Source of the DNA: Hemibagrus wyckioides | Taxonomy: Eukaryota; Chordata; Actinopteri; Siluriformes; Bagridae | Reading direction: 5' to 3' | Assembly: GCF_019097595.1 (NCBI RefSeq) | Contig: NC_080711.1 | Span: 7,899,428-7,963,427 of the forward strand | DNA length: 64,000 nucleotides | Part shown: in pieces, positions 12,228 to 25,310 of the stretch | How the letters are laid out: each line of letters starts with the position of its first letter | How positions within the stretch are numbered: the stretch's first letter is position 1 | The notes under the pieces: model-generated | What the model was told of the DNA's origin: nothing | Database searches by the model: none | What the model saw: only the letters and a program-made list of their open reading frames with translations | Position numbers and translations under genes: made by a program

Positions 12228-12560
12228 CCAGCATTTTTTAAGGAGATTTTGTGTGATTGTTGGGGCCAAAGATTTTTTGATCCCAAATTGTGATGCAACT
12301 TGTGGAGTTTTTGCAGTTAGATCAGTTCATCTCCAAAATGCTTTCAAACCACCGGACACTTCCAAATGATCTTTCAACAATCTGGCATATTATTTCATTT
12401 CACTGTAACGACAGCAAAAGGACAGAAGATGCCCTGGTCCCTAATTTCAGGAAATGACACTGCATTTCTTAAATGGCATGGGCAATGTCGCTTACTTTCA
12501 ATAGATTATACAAAAAAATAAATACTGATTGTTTCATTGAAGGACCATGGATATGAATTA
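12228..12560 (+). repeat. Unclassified interspersed repeat A, left-hand module (copy 1)
   Basis: Matches 12985-13090: AGCATTT..AAGGAGATTTTGT, TGATCC.AA.TTG.GATGCAAC and TGTGGAGTTTTTGCAG in the same order and spacing. Sequence beyond 12320 has no second copy in the window, so its right limit here is a guess. Confidence 0.65.
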
Positions 12561-12769
12561 AGACAACAATATGCTGTAATCGTGGGAACAGTGGCGTTGA
12601 AATGTTTCAGCCACCAGTCATAATCAGAAACCTGTAGGGAGTGTTCAGCAATAATTACACTTCTAACTGTAACACCAAATTAATAAATGAAGCAACAGGC
12701 AAGAATCAGCAATTCTCTGCAGTCTAATCAAAAGACAAAATATCATAATGAGCTCATCACCATGCTATT

Positions 12770-12984
12770 GTGTGCTGTGTGTGTGTGTGCATCTGTGTGC
12801 TGAGCTGTGTGTGTGTGCATGTTTGTGCTGTGTGTGTGAGCGTGCTGTGGTTTGTGTGTGTATGTGGTGTGTATGCATGTGTGTGCGCCTGTATACATGT
12901 TGTTCTCTGTGTGTGTTTGTGTGTGTGTGTGTGTGTGTGCATTTATGTGCTGTGTCCTGTGCTCTACTGTGTGTGTGTGTCTCT
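12770..12984. repeat. Degenerate (TG)n-rich block 2
   Basis: A second TG-rich block, again joined at its right end to the left module of repeat A. The two blocks plus their flanks suggest either a local duplication or that the TG array is part of the element. Confidence 0.85.
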
Positions 12985-13345
12985 GCAGCATTTCAAGGAG
13001 ATTTTGTATGATTGTACGATTGTTGCAACTGAAAACGCTTGGTTTTGATCCGAATTTGCGATGCAACCTGTGGAGTTTTTGCAGAAAACTACCTGAATTG
13101 GTGAAACTGCAAACACAGGATTCTTCTTTTAAACTCCTACCAGTGAAGACACATGTTATTAACTTTCTATGATAGCTGTACTCATGTTTGATATGAAAAT
13201 TGATTAGGGCTCTGACTGTGTGTGTGTGTGTGTTTGTGTGTGTGTGTTGTGATGACATCACATGATGCTTCTTGGACCAAATCTGCAGAAACATTCTCTA
13301 AAAATTCAGGATTGCTTGGTTTTACGCTAATTTCTGTGACTGGAT
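12985..13345 (+). repeat. Unclassified interspersed repeat A, both modules (copy 2)
   Basis: Left module (12985-13090) matches 12228-12320; right module (13126-13345) matches 1878-2125. This copy is what shows that the two modules belong to one element. It is interrupted by a (TG)n run at 13217-13247. No protein domain is visible. Confidence 0.7.
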
Positions 13346-13452
13346 AGAATAGAATAAAGAAATTCTGATTAACTGCAAGTAAAGATCAGCAGTTTCTGTA
13401 GATTTTTTTTCTTGGTTTCATGCATCTGCTAAAGCTGTGGTCTGCATGTATG

Positions 13453-14948
<1,496 letters not shown>

Positions 14949-15072
14949 CTGCGATGGACTGGCGACAGGGTGTAGCCCTGCCTTCTGCCCTATCTGCGCT
15001 GGAATAGGCTCCAGCAGACCCCTGTGACCCTAATTAGGAATAAGCGGGTATAGACAATGGATGGATAGATGT
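14949..15072 (+). mobile_element. tRNA SINE (family E), 3' part only, with RTE-like (GGAT)n tail
   Basis: GCGATGGACTGGCGACAGGG, then GGAATAGGCTCCAGCAGACC, then AAGCGGGTATAGACAATGG and a GGATGGATAG tail. This is the 3' half of a common fish element whose other copies are seen in reverse at 51446-51800 and 55560-55808. The tail type is that of RTE-clade LINEs (Rex3-like), which would mobilise it. 5'-truncated. Confidence 0.75.
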
Positions 15073-15920
15073 TTTATGAATACTCAGAATTTGTGGTACT
15101 GCTTTTCATCTATTGTAGAGTAAAGAAGTAGGGATATTGGGACAATGCTTGACTTCAGCTCTTGATGAAACTGGTTGATTTCACCATGATTGATGCTCTG
15201 GGACAATACATCATGTATGCTTGCCTTGTATTTAAATGGAAATACCTCAGAAAACCTTAAGAAAATAAGAAATATCTGACACTTTTCCACACTAGAACTG
15301 TGTACTGATCTTTTATTGTGCCTTGTGTCCTTTTCTAGTAAAAATGATACTGTCTGAAGTGTACATGTGCATTCTATGTAGTCCTGTGAGGAGTAGTTCT
15401 GTGTTGTTTTTATGCAGCACACTGAAACGGGGTATTGTTTCACTGTGTACTGTACTGTTTACAGACGTAGATGTTGGAAATGACAGTAAAGCCATTTGAT
15501 CTTGGTGTAGACAGAGTCAATTCTGCCTGTCACTTTGCCCAGCGTCGTTATCCAATTTTAACATACAACATTCTGAGCAACGTCTGGCAACCTTTAGAAG
15601 ATCTTGTCAACTAGAAGATCGTGGTCTGGATGTAGGCCCAGCAAAGTATTTCTCTTCAAAACAAAAAACCCTGGCTGCTCAGTTGTTGTTGTTTTTCCTT
15701 AAAAATAAGTCACAAAAGCTTCTGTAGTAGATACTGTGCCATGATTTGTTGCAGCACATGCATTTAAGGCAAATATTTACCTAAAGGCAGCTTATAATAG
15801 AAATAAAATCTTTTTCAACAGAGTTTTTTTTTTAATTAAATGATAAGTATATTGCTTTTCAGAAAGTCAATCACAGCAAAGATTTTTATGTAGCTGAAGC
15901 TTCACAAATATTAGTTCAAT
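15073..15920. other. Intronic sequence, nothing recognised
   Basis: Short minus-strand frames (15084-15495) carry no motif I can name and no clear splice context. Confidence 0.5.
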
Positions 15921-16216
15921 ACTACTGAGACAGCTCATGTTGGACGTTTGGGGGACAAAGTTATGGAGGCCAGATTAAGATGGTTTGGACATGTCCAGAG
16001 GAGGGAGAGTGAGTGTATCGGTAGGAGAATGTTGGACATGGAGCTGCCAGGCAGGAGGCAAAGAGGAAGGCCAAAGAGGAGGTATATGGATGTAATAAAT
16101 GAGGATATGACGCTAGTGGGTGTACGTGTTGAGGATGCAGAAGATAGGGATAGGTGGAGAGAGATGATTCGCTGTGGTGACCCCTGAAGGGAAAAGCCGA
16201 AAGAAGAAGAAGAAGA
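15921..16216 (+). pseudogene. RTE-clade LINE, 3' end: C-terminus of the RT polyprotein plus (GAA)n tail
   Basis: Open to the left from 15921 and ending at TGA 16185-16187. It reads TAHVGRLGDKVMEARLRWFG, then HVQRR, GRRQRGRPKRRYMDV and DRDRWREMIRCGDP. The pattern 'RLRWFGHVQRR...GRPKRR..D....D....G...EDA.DR.RWR..IR.GDP' is the characteristic C-terminal end of fish RTE-type reverse transcriptase proteins. The stop is followed by GAAGGGAAAAGCCGAAAG and a (GAA)n tail. The frame is intact over 88 codons, so the insertion is fairly young, but it is strongly 5'-truncated with no RT core. Located inside the large receptor intron, opposite in orientation to the gene. Confidence 0.9.
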
Positions 16217-16314
16217 CTCCTGAGATTCTTCCTCACAGTTAATCACAGTTTAACCAAATGAAACTTTCCTTAGACGTCATCACTTTACATTCTATACCAG
16301 AATACAAGCAAAAG

Positions 16315-16628
16315 CTGTGAGGTTGCATTAAACTAGCTCAATCTGGTTCATTTTAGCCACATAAAACAGATAGCTAAAGCTGGTTAACTAAAGCTAACAA
16401 TAATTTAGCTACACAAACTAGCTATACAACCTGTGAGGCTATGTTACACTTGCATATTAATTTTAATGACATACAAAATAGATTGCAGCGTAGCTGAAGC
16501 ATAATATTATTCAGGTATATAAACTACCTATGCAATCTATGAGGTTGTGTTACATTAGCTAGTTAATTTTAACCCCATGTAAAGAGCTGCTAATTAAAGC
16601 TAACTATTAGCTGCATGACAATCTACAA
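16315..16628. repeat. Three-unit degenerate tandem array (about 106-116 bp units)
   Basis: Units start at 16315, 16431 and 16537 with CT(G/A)TGAGG(T/C)T followed by a TTA.A(C/T)T word, then (T/A)ATTTTAA.. and ACAT(A/G)(C/A)AAA-like words, and AGCTAAAGCTAAC in units 1 and 3. The common phase across three units indicates a small satellite-like array with old divergence. Confidence 0.65.
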
Positions 16629-17981
16629 AAAAGGAAAGGTTAGCTGTCAACAATACATTTTTAAACATAATCCTGATAAGTTGTGTGCAGTCTGTACTTT
16701 GTTCTTTAGCAGTAAGGATGTGTTTCTTTAAGGTGTAACTATAATAAGGTGCCTCAGTGGGCTGCTGCCTTGGTATAGGTACAGTCATTATCTCAGGACT
16801 GTACCAAGGAAGCTCCATTCCCACAGGAAAACAATGATTATATACAGTTCAGTCGATCATTAAAAAAGCTAACAGCTAATAGAGAGAGAGAGAAAGAGAG
16901 AATGACACATCCTCTATCTGTTCATTCAAAACAAGCCATGCAACCTCTACCCTAGAGTCATGTTGTTTGTGAATCAATGGTTTAATACAGGAGCAGATGG
17001 CCATCTTGCAGATGACTGAGCACTGATCGAGTGAGACGATGTGGTTAAAGCAGTCCTCAGCACAGCCTCATCGACTGAGCACTGCTAGTGTCAATAAAGA
17101 GCATGAAAAAGTGGAAAAAAATCACGTCAAGACAGGCTTGTTTATTACTGCTCTTAATGCTGATGGATTTCAAATCTGGTACTTTCTCCTTCTTTGGGAG
17201 AAAAATGCCAGTGCAAGCTTCAAGGCAAAAGAAAAACATTTTGTAAGACGACCTCACTGCAGTGAGAGGCAAGTCATGGACACTCAAAAACACTTGAAAT
17301 GACAAACACAGAACATCAATGTTCTTCATTTGGTTGAATTTAGTATTTTATTTTCAATATAATTCAAATCCAAATGTTCATGATTAAACATTCCAAGTAC
17401 TGCATGTCATAAAAAGTGGAATAAAAATAATTTAAAAAAATAGAAATAAAATTACCTGTACAAGCAAAGTGAAAAAATATATCGAAAATATAAATTCTGC
17501 AATATATGCAATTCATTAATAATATAATTATTTTTAAAAACTGGATTGTGGGGAGGGGTTGGGGGAAAAAAAACATGGACTATTGCTAGAAATATTATAT
17601 TTGTCTTTAGGTATTTTCGCATTTAAAATATGTAAAAAAAATTGTAAAATCAGGATTTTTTTTAATTTGTTCTAACACTTTTTTATTATAGCATTCAGAT
17701 GTATTTATTAATTTTTAACAACCTATAATCTTCTTTATTTTGTCCAACACTTACATTTGAAAATAAACAACTTCATTATTTAGTCCAGAATTTGATTTCT
17801 GATAAGTGTATATTAATCCTAAATGTATTAAGTAGCACAAATGTTTCATATACCCTGTTTCTTTCTTTCAGGAATCACATGCAGCATCTCAGACAGTGGA
17901 AATGGGTTTGATATCACCTATCAACTATGAAGAGAGAATATGAAAGTGTAGAAAGTTTTTGTTTATTGTGAACTTTTCTAT
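16629..17981. other. Intronic sequence, nothing recognised
   Basis: Includes a short (GA)-rich run at 16883-16903 and A/T-rich sequence 17340-17860. No exon or repeat family named. Confidence 0.45.
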
Positions 17982-18157
17982 GAATATTTTGCCCCTAATA
18001 GACTGGGTTAACACAGAAATACTTATGAAACACTACAAATTCTTGTGGCCTGAGTGTTTGCTTTCATATGAGCTTCATATCAACCTCCACTGTGGAGTGT
18101 GATGTGACAAAGACATTCAGTGCTGAACACAGAAGCAACAAAACAGGTGCAAATTCC
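17982..18157 (+). repeat. Unclassified interspersed repeat B, copy 1
   Basis: Matches the reverse complement of 23040-23200 and of 58590-58728: TTGCCCCTAATAGACTGGG, ACTTATGAA, CCTGAGTGT and CTGTGGAGTGTGATGTGAC, then AAACAGGT. One frame reads TVECDVTKTFSAEHRSNKTG. The minus-strand copy at 23 kb reads IVECDMKKKFIAENGHYKTG in the equivalent frame, and the third copy TVEFKMTKKFDAEYG. The protein-like pattern suggests the repeat derives from a coding part of some element. Confidence 0.65.
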
Positions 18158-18539
18158 ATGTTTTTGCCAAAAACTGCAGTGACAACATTGGAAATCCCTG
18201 AGGAAGCAGATCATTCTCTCCAATTTCCAGACATTTCTCCTTTAAATGTGTGCAATGTTTTAAATCAGAAATCCCAGAAGGTGCCTGATGTGTCTGTGTC
18301 AAACTTTTCATTTCTGATCACACTTAAGCCCTGTGGAAAACGACCCTGGAATTATGTTCGATTTCACGGTAGTTGATTGCTACACAACCTGGGACTTTCT
18401 GGTGTTTTTACAATTAACCCTTTGCTGTGTAATTGCCATGATGTTGTCATGTAAAGCGCAGCAATGGAAAGAGGCTGGAACCCATAATGAATCGGAGAAA
18501 CAAGCTTCCAATTGCCATGGTGAGTCACTGTGAATAGCT

Positions 18540-18985
18540 GCCAATCACTTAAATGTTAATTGAAGTGTGACACTTCACACTCACAGGTAATCACAGGTTC
18601 GTGCAAGGCATACTGGGATAAACAGGCCCACAGCTGTCACTGGAGATGTTATGGAAATGGAGAGGGTTTTGATAATGACTACGCTGCTGTGGAGTAACAC
18701 AAGGCTTGTCACTGAAAAACACACCAATTAATTCCCCCTGTCCTTCTGTCGCGTATGGGATGTAAAACTCACACTCTAATTTTGCGTTGTTTGTCTAATT
18801 AAAACCTTTATCTTCCACACAGAGAATAAGCTAAAAATGATGAGAGCATAGCTGTAATTAAAATGCAAAAGTTGATAAAATCACCATAGCCCTGAACTTA
18901 ATTAAAAAATTTATGGGCTGATGAGCGGCTAATGGAATTACTCCTGACTTTGAGTTGTGAGTTGTGTTATCACTAACTTTGTCTG
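18540..18985. other. Unique block with regulatory look (candidate conserved non-coding element)
   Basis: Non-repetitive and balanced in composition. It is rich in homeodomain-type TAATTA/CTAATT words (about 18725, 18790, 18858, 18900) and CACTT/ACACTTCACAC words, with no coding potential. This resembles intronic enhancers of developmental or neural genes, but only cross-species alignment can show it. Confidence 0.2.
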
Positions 18986-19229
18986 GGTATTAAACGAGAT
19001 TTGTTTTGGTGTAAGATTCGACTTCGAAGAGAGAGAAAGAGAGAGAATAACATGGAGTGTGTGATATTTCCCTATTGAGTTGACTTTGTTGTTAAGCTGC
19101 GTCTAAGGGAAGTAAAATGTCAATATGGAGGTTTATTAGATTTTTAAGCACTCAAATCTAATTAAAGAGCTACAGTCACACAACTGCACCTTTCTTAAGC
19201 GATCATGATCGATGACTTGAGCTTGGTTC

Positions 19230-19280
19230 ATCTATCTATCTTTCTATCTATAGTTAAATTCAATCGAAAGATAGATAGAT
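19230..19280. repeat. Inverted repeat of GATA-type microsatellite (hairpin)
   Basis: Arms ATCTATCTATCTTTC (19230-19244) and its exact complement (19266-19280), 15 bp each, with a 21-bp loop. A second, imperfect AT-rich inverted repeat sits at about 19390-19455. Confidence 0.85.
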
Positions 19281-21116
19281 AGTTTTAGTAAAGGATTTTC
19301 ATAACACAATGCTGTTATTTTTGCTGAAATAAATTTATAGTGTGTTGGAATTTGCTGGATCTTCTTGTCTATAGACGTATATAATAATAAAATTAATATT
19401 ATTAATAATTAAAAATTTATCAAATGAATTATTAATAATTAATATTATTAAAAGAGAAAGAGAACATTCTGTGGTTCCATATATGTGATAAGTGATAGCA
19501 CAATTTTTACTATTTTATTTAGAACTATGTAATGATGTCACGATAATTTTAAGTATTGTGCCCCAATAACTTTCTCCAGTAATAAGGATCAGATCCTCTA
19601 TTACCCCCTGTCTGATGCCCCTGAATGTATGACACCACCCTGTCATTTGTGCATTTTCCTCTAACAGCCCACACTGTAGTGGCTTGTTCCTAAGTGGAGT
19701 ACCAGACACCAAAATAAATCTAAAAGACCATACACTAATCAGCCCATAATTCAAGTAAATTTCTAGATTTTTCTACTCCAAAAGCATCGTTTTTTTCTTT
19801 CGACCACTGGAATGTTCAGTCTCCCTGTTTTCCCTGCTCAGAGCTAATTCTGAGGCTATTTCCCATCTGAGCTGTAAATCTGCAAAATGTGCAGTTTGGC
19901 TAAAGTGAGGAATTATAAAGTGTGTGGCTAACAGCATGATGTCAGTTTATAATCGTGTGGAAAGTATTAGTTACATGCTGTCTTTTTGTGTAAACCATTC
20001 CATAACTCATCATAAGCCTGCCAGGAGTTAATAACGCAGATCATCACCAGTGCATGTGGTGCTAAATAAAGCTCAGACAGGAGAATAAAGGCTAGGTGAA
20101 AAGCACAAAGAGTCAGCTGCAACAAAATGATACGGGGGATAATAATTGTTTCAAGCCACTCCTTAACAATCAGGTCCTTATTGTGCATTTTGTAAAATTT
20201 TCTTGATTCTTCCTGTTACACTTCACGATTTCTTCTTCCTCTCTTGTGAACTTCATTAGACACAAACAGCTGATTTTTATTTAACCGAGAAACGTCTTTT
20301 CCAACTGTGAAAAGAAATTGCGATGTGAATGCCTACAACATTTACGAGCGATCATAAGTTTCTCATAATGCCAAAGTATCTGCTGTTTAAGTATTTAATG
20401 TTATTTAAGAATTTTATTTAATGTGCAGCACAACAAAACAAACAGCTTTCACGATTCAGAAATGTTGCATCAAGCAGATTCCTGGGGCCACGTTAAACAC
20501 TTCACAATTAGGAACAGTCTGTGTATTGTACTTGTGTAACAATATTTTGGTTGTAAATAAAGGGTAAGTGAATCCCAGGGTGCCAATATTTATTTTGTGC
20601 CACGCTGATGTTTCCATACAGTGTGGTTCACTGGACTTTCATTGCTCTTATAGTTAAAAGCCAAAATATATACTAAGACTATCAGAATTGAATGGATTGC
20701 CCCTACTTTTTTAGATTGTTCACCCGATTTTGCGTGAGAACGACATGGGTGTCAAAACTTTGCCGAGTTGTAAAAGGTACGTGGTAGACATGGTGCAGAG
20801 AGCTGGTGTGTTTTCACAGCTGTGTGTGTTCCCGCATGAATTCCTCCAGCTATGTGTAATTATGTCATCATATGGCTGGGGGCCGTCAGGGCAAAGCGCA
20901 GCTTTGGTGGCATTTTTTGCAACACTATATAAAAAGCCATGTCTTTCAGCATGCAAAGAAATCACCATTTAGTAGTGTTTAATTAGTAGCTACGACGCAA
21001 CCAACCCATTTTTGCTTTTGACATGGGGATCGCTAACATGGGAGGGTATAGCTGGCAGGCAAATAAACAACATTTCTCATTTGAGGTTCCTTTAGGTTCT
21101 GTACATGGCTTAGTTT
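19281..21116. other. Intronic sequence without recognised genes
   Basis: Most of this is unique sequence. The part 19960-20190 is non-repetitive and balanced in composition; 20700-20990 has an open frame on each strand and an ACTATATAAAAAG word but no further promoter or splice evidence. Confidence 0.4.
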
Positions 21117-21330
21117 ATATATATATATATATATACAGCTCTGAAAAAAATAAGAGACCACTGCAAAATAATCAGTTTATGTTTTTTCTTACAGGTACAT
21201 GTATTGGTGAGATGAACAGTTTTGTTTCATTTTTACTGACAATATTTCTCCTAAATTCAAAATATAACTATTGTTATTTAGAGTGTATATTTATATTAAT
21301 TATTATTTTAGCTTTATTATTTTTAGTGCA
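21117..21330 (+). mobile_element. (AT)n plus MITE-like fragment 'CAGCTCTG..AAATAAGAGACCAC'
   Basis: After (AT)n at 21117-21135 comes ACAGCTCTGAAAAAAATAAG and AGACCACTGCAAAATAATCAG, then further AT-rich sequence with CTGACAATATTTCTCC. I know this start as a very common short DNA-transposon-like repeat in teleosts, inserted at TA-rich targets. Class from memory; its far end is not resolved. Confidence 0.55.
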
Positions 21331-21449
21331 AAAATTGAGCTGAAATGTTTAAAGAAATGGAGAAATTTGAGGGTTATTGCACAATAGTAATTAGTTTAAA
21401 ACTGTTTGGAAAATCTTATGATTTTTTCAAATTAATTTCAAAACACACA

Positions 21450-21705
21450 GACAACAATCCGTGCCACCATCGTGAATAACCCAGACTCGGACTTTGCGAA
21501 GCATTGCTCCAGAATTGCATCCGTGACAAATCCAAGCTCCTGTCCTTTGCCAGCCTTGATTTGAGTTTGAATCTAGATGGCTTCACCTTTATCCTTATGT
21601 CTTATGTTTCTGTGTGTTAGCTTGTCCACCATATTGGTTACAATAAAAACATGAGATAAAACCTGCACTGGCATCCGTCCGTCTGTTCCATGACACATAA
21701 GCCCA
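21450..21705 (+). mobile_element. Possible LTR-retroelement remnant (R-U5-like end)
   Basis: An ACAATAAAAACATGAG signal at about 21641 is followed by about 55 bp ending in CCGTCTGTTCCATGACA, which resembles the polyA signal and terminus of fish LTRs. The upstream limit and the partner LTR are not seen. Low confidence. Confidence 0.3.
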
Positions 21706-21985
21706 ACATTTTTGGGAGCGTTTTATGCTTAACATTCTGTGACGGATTAAAAAACCCTAGCTGGGCAGCTTTAATTCAGAATGAAAGACCAGAATCCTTT
21801 ATACTAATATTTATGTGTGTTAAAATAGACATCAAAGTCAAACCTTGAAACTCGCTTCATATTTCCGCTCTTATATAACACAATATAACCATAATCAGTC
21901 AAATATTACATAGTAAGGTTTGGAAATGTAATAGAGACTGTAATGGAGAGGTCAGAAAGCATATGATAGATGAGGACAGACTCAC

Positions 21986-22073
21986 CCGTGAGGTTGGTAG
22001 ACAGAAGGAGCAAAGTGTCGCACGTGAGCTCGGCTGTGGCCCCAGAGAACAGTGTGATCCAGATGGAAAACAC
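21986..22073 (-). CDS. crhr1: Coding exon of a CRF receptor: signal-peptide core and start of the ectodomain
   Basis: The minus-strand exon reads VFSIWITLFSGATAELTC, then DTLLLLSTNLT, ending with the first base of a split codon. The hydrophobic VFSIWITLF with small residues at GATA, just before ELTC, is a signal-peptide core with a plausible AxA cleavage site. The Cys is the first of six ectodomain cysteines (compare the QHCESLSLASNISG region of mammalian CRHR1), and NLT is a sequon at the site equivalent to NIS. Splice signals are strong: CTTTTTGCTCCATGCAG before and ACGG|GTGAGT after. The exon is 88 bp and begins in phase 0. It ends ..ACG G, and the exon at 2577-2696 begins GT TTA, so joining them restores GGT (Gly), giving NLTG-LYCN as in the family. 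That junction fit is the main evidence. Sequence upstream in the same frame is intron. Confidence 0.92.
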
Positions 22074-22772
22074 CTGCATGGAGCAAAAAGCAGGACAATA
22101 ATTATTCATACATAATAAATGTAGACATATTCCCTTAGTCTAGTCATAAAACAATGATTTTTTTTTTGTTTTGTATTACAAACTTCCTTAAAAGAGTTAA
22201 TATGCGAGCGAGCCATGAGATCATTAAATCATTTAAATGATAGAAATCTGTTTTTCTTTTTAATGAATATATTATATGACAGTTATGCAACTTGGCTTCA
22301 ATCGGAGATTCACTTTTTTGTGTACTGTGTGTGCGTGTGTGTGGGTGTATGTGTGTAGCTGTGTGTGAGATGGCCTCTATTTTGTGTTTTATAGATAAAA
22401 TGTGACAAATCAAGGTCAGGATTTTCTATAGCTGTTGCTCCTTTGACAGCTACAAACAATTTTCTGCAGCCTTAATAAGCTTTGAATAACCGTCAGTGTC
22501 ATAAATGGAGATGGCTCTGCCACTAAGCAGCATCCGAACTTACATGAAAAAGTGTCCTATTCACTTCATTTTTAAATGTCAAGCGGTTGCTTGAATTTAA
22601 TCTGCCTTTAATCTGTCATGTGAGAAATTTTGTGTCTAATCACGTCTCATTTATAAATCGTGAATAAACTGTGTCAAACAAGCTGAAAATTATGCAATAA
22701 AAATTTACCTTTTAACTTTTTAAAAAGCTAACTTTTGTAACTTTTATAAAAAATTTTAACTTATTTTATTGC
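22074..22772. other. Sequence upstream of the receptor exon (5' intron)
   Basis: No exon seen. A (GT)-rich patch lies at 22326-22370. Short frames lack motifs. Confidence 0.45.
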
Positions 22773-22776
22773 AAAA

Positions 22777-22850
<74 letters not shown>
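22773..22850. repeat. Poly(A) followed by (AT)n
   Basis: 22 A residues then about 28 AT units. Possibly the tail of a decayed retroelement, but no body is recognised upstream. Confidence 0.95.
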
Positions 22851-22854
<4 letters not shown>

Positions 22855-22984
22855 TTTAAAAAAGTACACATTACCTAACCTCTGTGTCTTGTTCTTTTAT
22901 CTCGCTTCATCTGATTTTTTAAATCATTCATCATTACTACTGCTAAGGGACTAATAACACCTTAATCTGCTCAAGCCATGTGTA

Positions 22985-23530
22985 GCACTTTTCTAAAAAT
23001 TAAATTAGCCAAATCCCACATGACTACGTATCTCTTTTTCCCAAATGCCAAGAACTAAAATTTCTGCCTGTTTTATAGTGTCCATTTTCAGCAATGAATT
23101 TCTTTTTCATGTCACACTCCACAATGGTGGAAAATAGACACTCAGGACTTGAAGTACTTTTCATGAGTGTTTTTATCTTGATTACTAGAGGCAATAAATT
23201 CAATGAAAAGTCAAAAAGACACACAAAAAAAGTGCTGGTCCATAAGCATCTAAAATTTAAAGTCTGTAAGGTTATCTAACTGAGGGAAAAACACCCGCCT
23301 CACACTGAAAGCCAACAGAGTACTGATTCATTTTCTACCAGACTTGTGGCCATTGAATAATTCATTTGTTTATACTGATTAAAAATGTCCACTAAGCTGA
23401 TTTCATCAGTGTGCTGGTTAAAGGGCTTAACCAAGTCCTACTCACACATACAACTGAATGAGAAACACAAAGAGAGCGAACTACACAAATGTTACGTTAA
23501 AACCAGCACAAAGCAATATTGATATATTGA
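22985..23530 (-). repeat. Unclassified interspersed repeat B, longest copy
   Basis: Three parts match elsewhere. 23040-23200 matches the copies at 18 kb and 58.6 kb. 23337-23400 (GACTTGTGGCC.., AATTCATTTGTTTATACTGA) matches 59372-59425, beyond the nested transposon. 22995-23030 and 23440-23500 (ACACAAAGAGAGC.AACTA) match 25180-25310, a copy lacking the middle. An open frame on the minus strand keeps VECDMKKKFIAENG. Confidence 0.65.
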
Positions 23531-25179
23531 AATTAACCCCTAATTAATAATTTTCAAAAAAGGAAAAAAAGGATGCTCAAACCATATGCAAAAAATGACT
23601 TCATAAGCCACACCCCAACCACAGAGACAATATGGCTGTTCTCATTGTGCATGCACAGAACTTCAAGCGTCGCAGGCTTAATTACTTGACTATAATTGAC
23701 TGTAATTAATTGTAACCAGCTTATTTTAAAATCATTTATTATTATTATTATTATTATGATATAATTGATACGGACTTATTAAAACTAATTATTTCTGCTG
23801 TTTACAAAACTAATTCCATATAAATCCTACAACAATTTAACTACTCGTTCTTGAGATGCCACGCCATAGAGAATTTCTTGTAGTCTACCATGTTGTCTGC
23901 TGCAGTGTATCCAGTGCGTAGAGATGTATGGGGTTAACCTTCTTTTCCAGAGCATGCGGAGGTATGTAATGCTGTGTATATGTCAGCTGGAAAAGATGTG
24001 GTGTCATGCCTTACATGCTTTAGAAGAAGGTCAGTGCGAGTGCCTATGCTCACGCACCCTCTTACACTGATACTGCTGCCAAAATCATTGGTATTAACAG
24101 AACAGGAGCAGCTTATTTATAGCAAGCCTCTCTTTTTTAAAAGGACAAATATAAATAAAAAAGGAATATGAAGGATGGAGGAATATGACACATCTGTGGT
24201 TTGGGTTAAACTTTCTAGATGATTTCATTAAAGTCTCTTAATGAACAAGTAAAAATGGTCAGCGAGTCATGATTTGGGATGTGTCCCTGGGATGTCACCA
24301 TCTTAATAAAGTAAAGGACACTTTTATGGCCATCTGACGGCGACCCGGCATGGTGCTTTTAATGTAATAAAACATCCAGTCGCCCCGAGTCCTATAATTC
24401 GTTTTACAAGGGCAAAACCTGGCGTGATGAATTGACCTATCAGTGCTCTCAGGGATTCAGATCAAAGAAAGCTTGTCCTGCATTCTGGAGAACATCAGCA
24501 GATCACAGTGCACATGTTCTCGTTCCACGGCATGAGCTGAATACACAATCAGAGATGATTTTACTAATAGTGAATAGGGCAGTTGCTGCTGATTTTCTTC
24601 TAGTTTGTGACCTCTCTAAAGCTTGAGTTTAAAGAGCTCCATGCCGAGAGCTAATCCAGCCCCCGACTCCATAATGCCAAGCCTCATGATGGATGGAGAA
24701 GTAGGTCAGAGTTACGCCTGCATACAGACACCCAAATATGTTGTTTACAAGATAGTAATGTCAAATGAAGCTTGTTAGCTTCGCAAGCCTGAAACACACG
24801 TGTGTGAAACGTCAGGAATGAGATAGTTCACAGCTGAATGAAATCTTCACGGTTGTTAAAGTTAAAGTTTAGTGTCTTTCCGTAGCGTACGACCTAATTT
24901 GTACAGGCACACACTTTCTTTCTTATCTATTCTGCTTTTTCAGTTGATACTTTTGGTTCAATTGCAATGTCGCAATTTCACTGTGCACATAACAAAACCA
25001 GACAAAACAATGCAGAGACGGAAAACAAAACCAGACGCGACAAAATTGCATAGGGATAAAAAGATGCAGGACTGAAAAGACTCTTTTTTTTTTTTTTACC
25101 TCAGAAATATGAGTACTTTATGAGATATTACCTCTATATAACTCTATGAGATGTATATGAGTACTCTAATGAGAACACG
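23531..25179. other. Intergenic or intronic sequence, nothing firmly recognised
   Basis: Contains a short (ATT)n at 23737-23757. The part 24290-24690 is unique and GC-richer but shows no exon. Short frames at 23974, 24432 and 24872 are unsupported. Confidence 0.4.
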
Positions 25180-25310
25180 TGTCAGTGTTTGTTAAAAACT
25201 AAATTAGTAAAACCCAGCATGACAACTTAGCCATGTCCGGTACACACATATATCTGACTGAGTAACACAAAGAGAGCAAACTATAAAAAGTTACTGAAAT
25301 ACTTTATATT
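25180..25310 (-). repeat. Unclassified interspersed repeat B, internally deleted copy
   Basis: AAAAACTAAATTAGTAAAACCC and ACACAAAGAGAGCAAACTA correspond to the two outer parts of the 22985-23530 copy, placed close together. The protein-like middle is missing. Confidence 0.5.

Noticed and set aside
11848..13172. Cys/Val-rich and His/Thr-rich open frames of 80-180 codons
   Set aside because: They are translations of degenerate (TG)n/(CA)n and change frame with no bias to one strand.
20720..20990. Promoter plus short gene around ACTATATAAAAAG
   Set aside because: A lone TATA-like word in AT-rich DNA. Both-strand frames show no motif and no other core promoter element.
21906..22109. Frame starting MNNYCPAFCSMQ upstream of VFSIW
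   Set aside because: This stretch is the polypyrimidine/acceptor region (CTTTTTGCTCCATGCAG). The exon starts after it.
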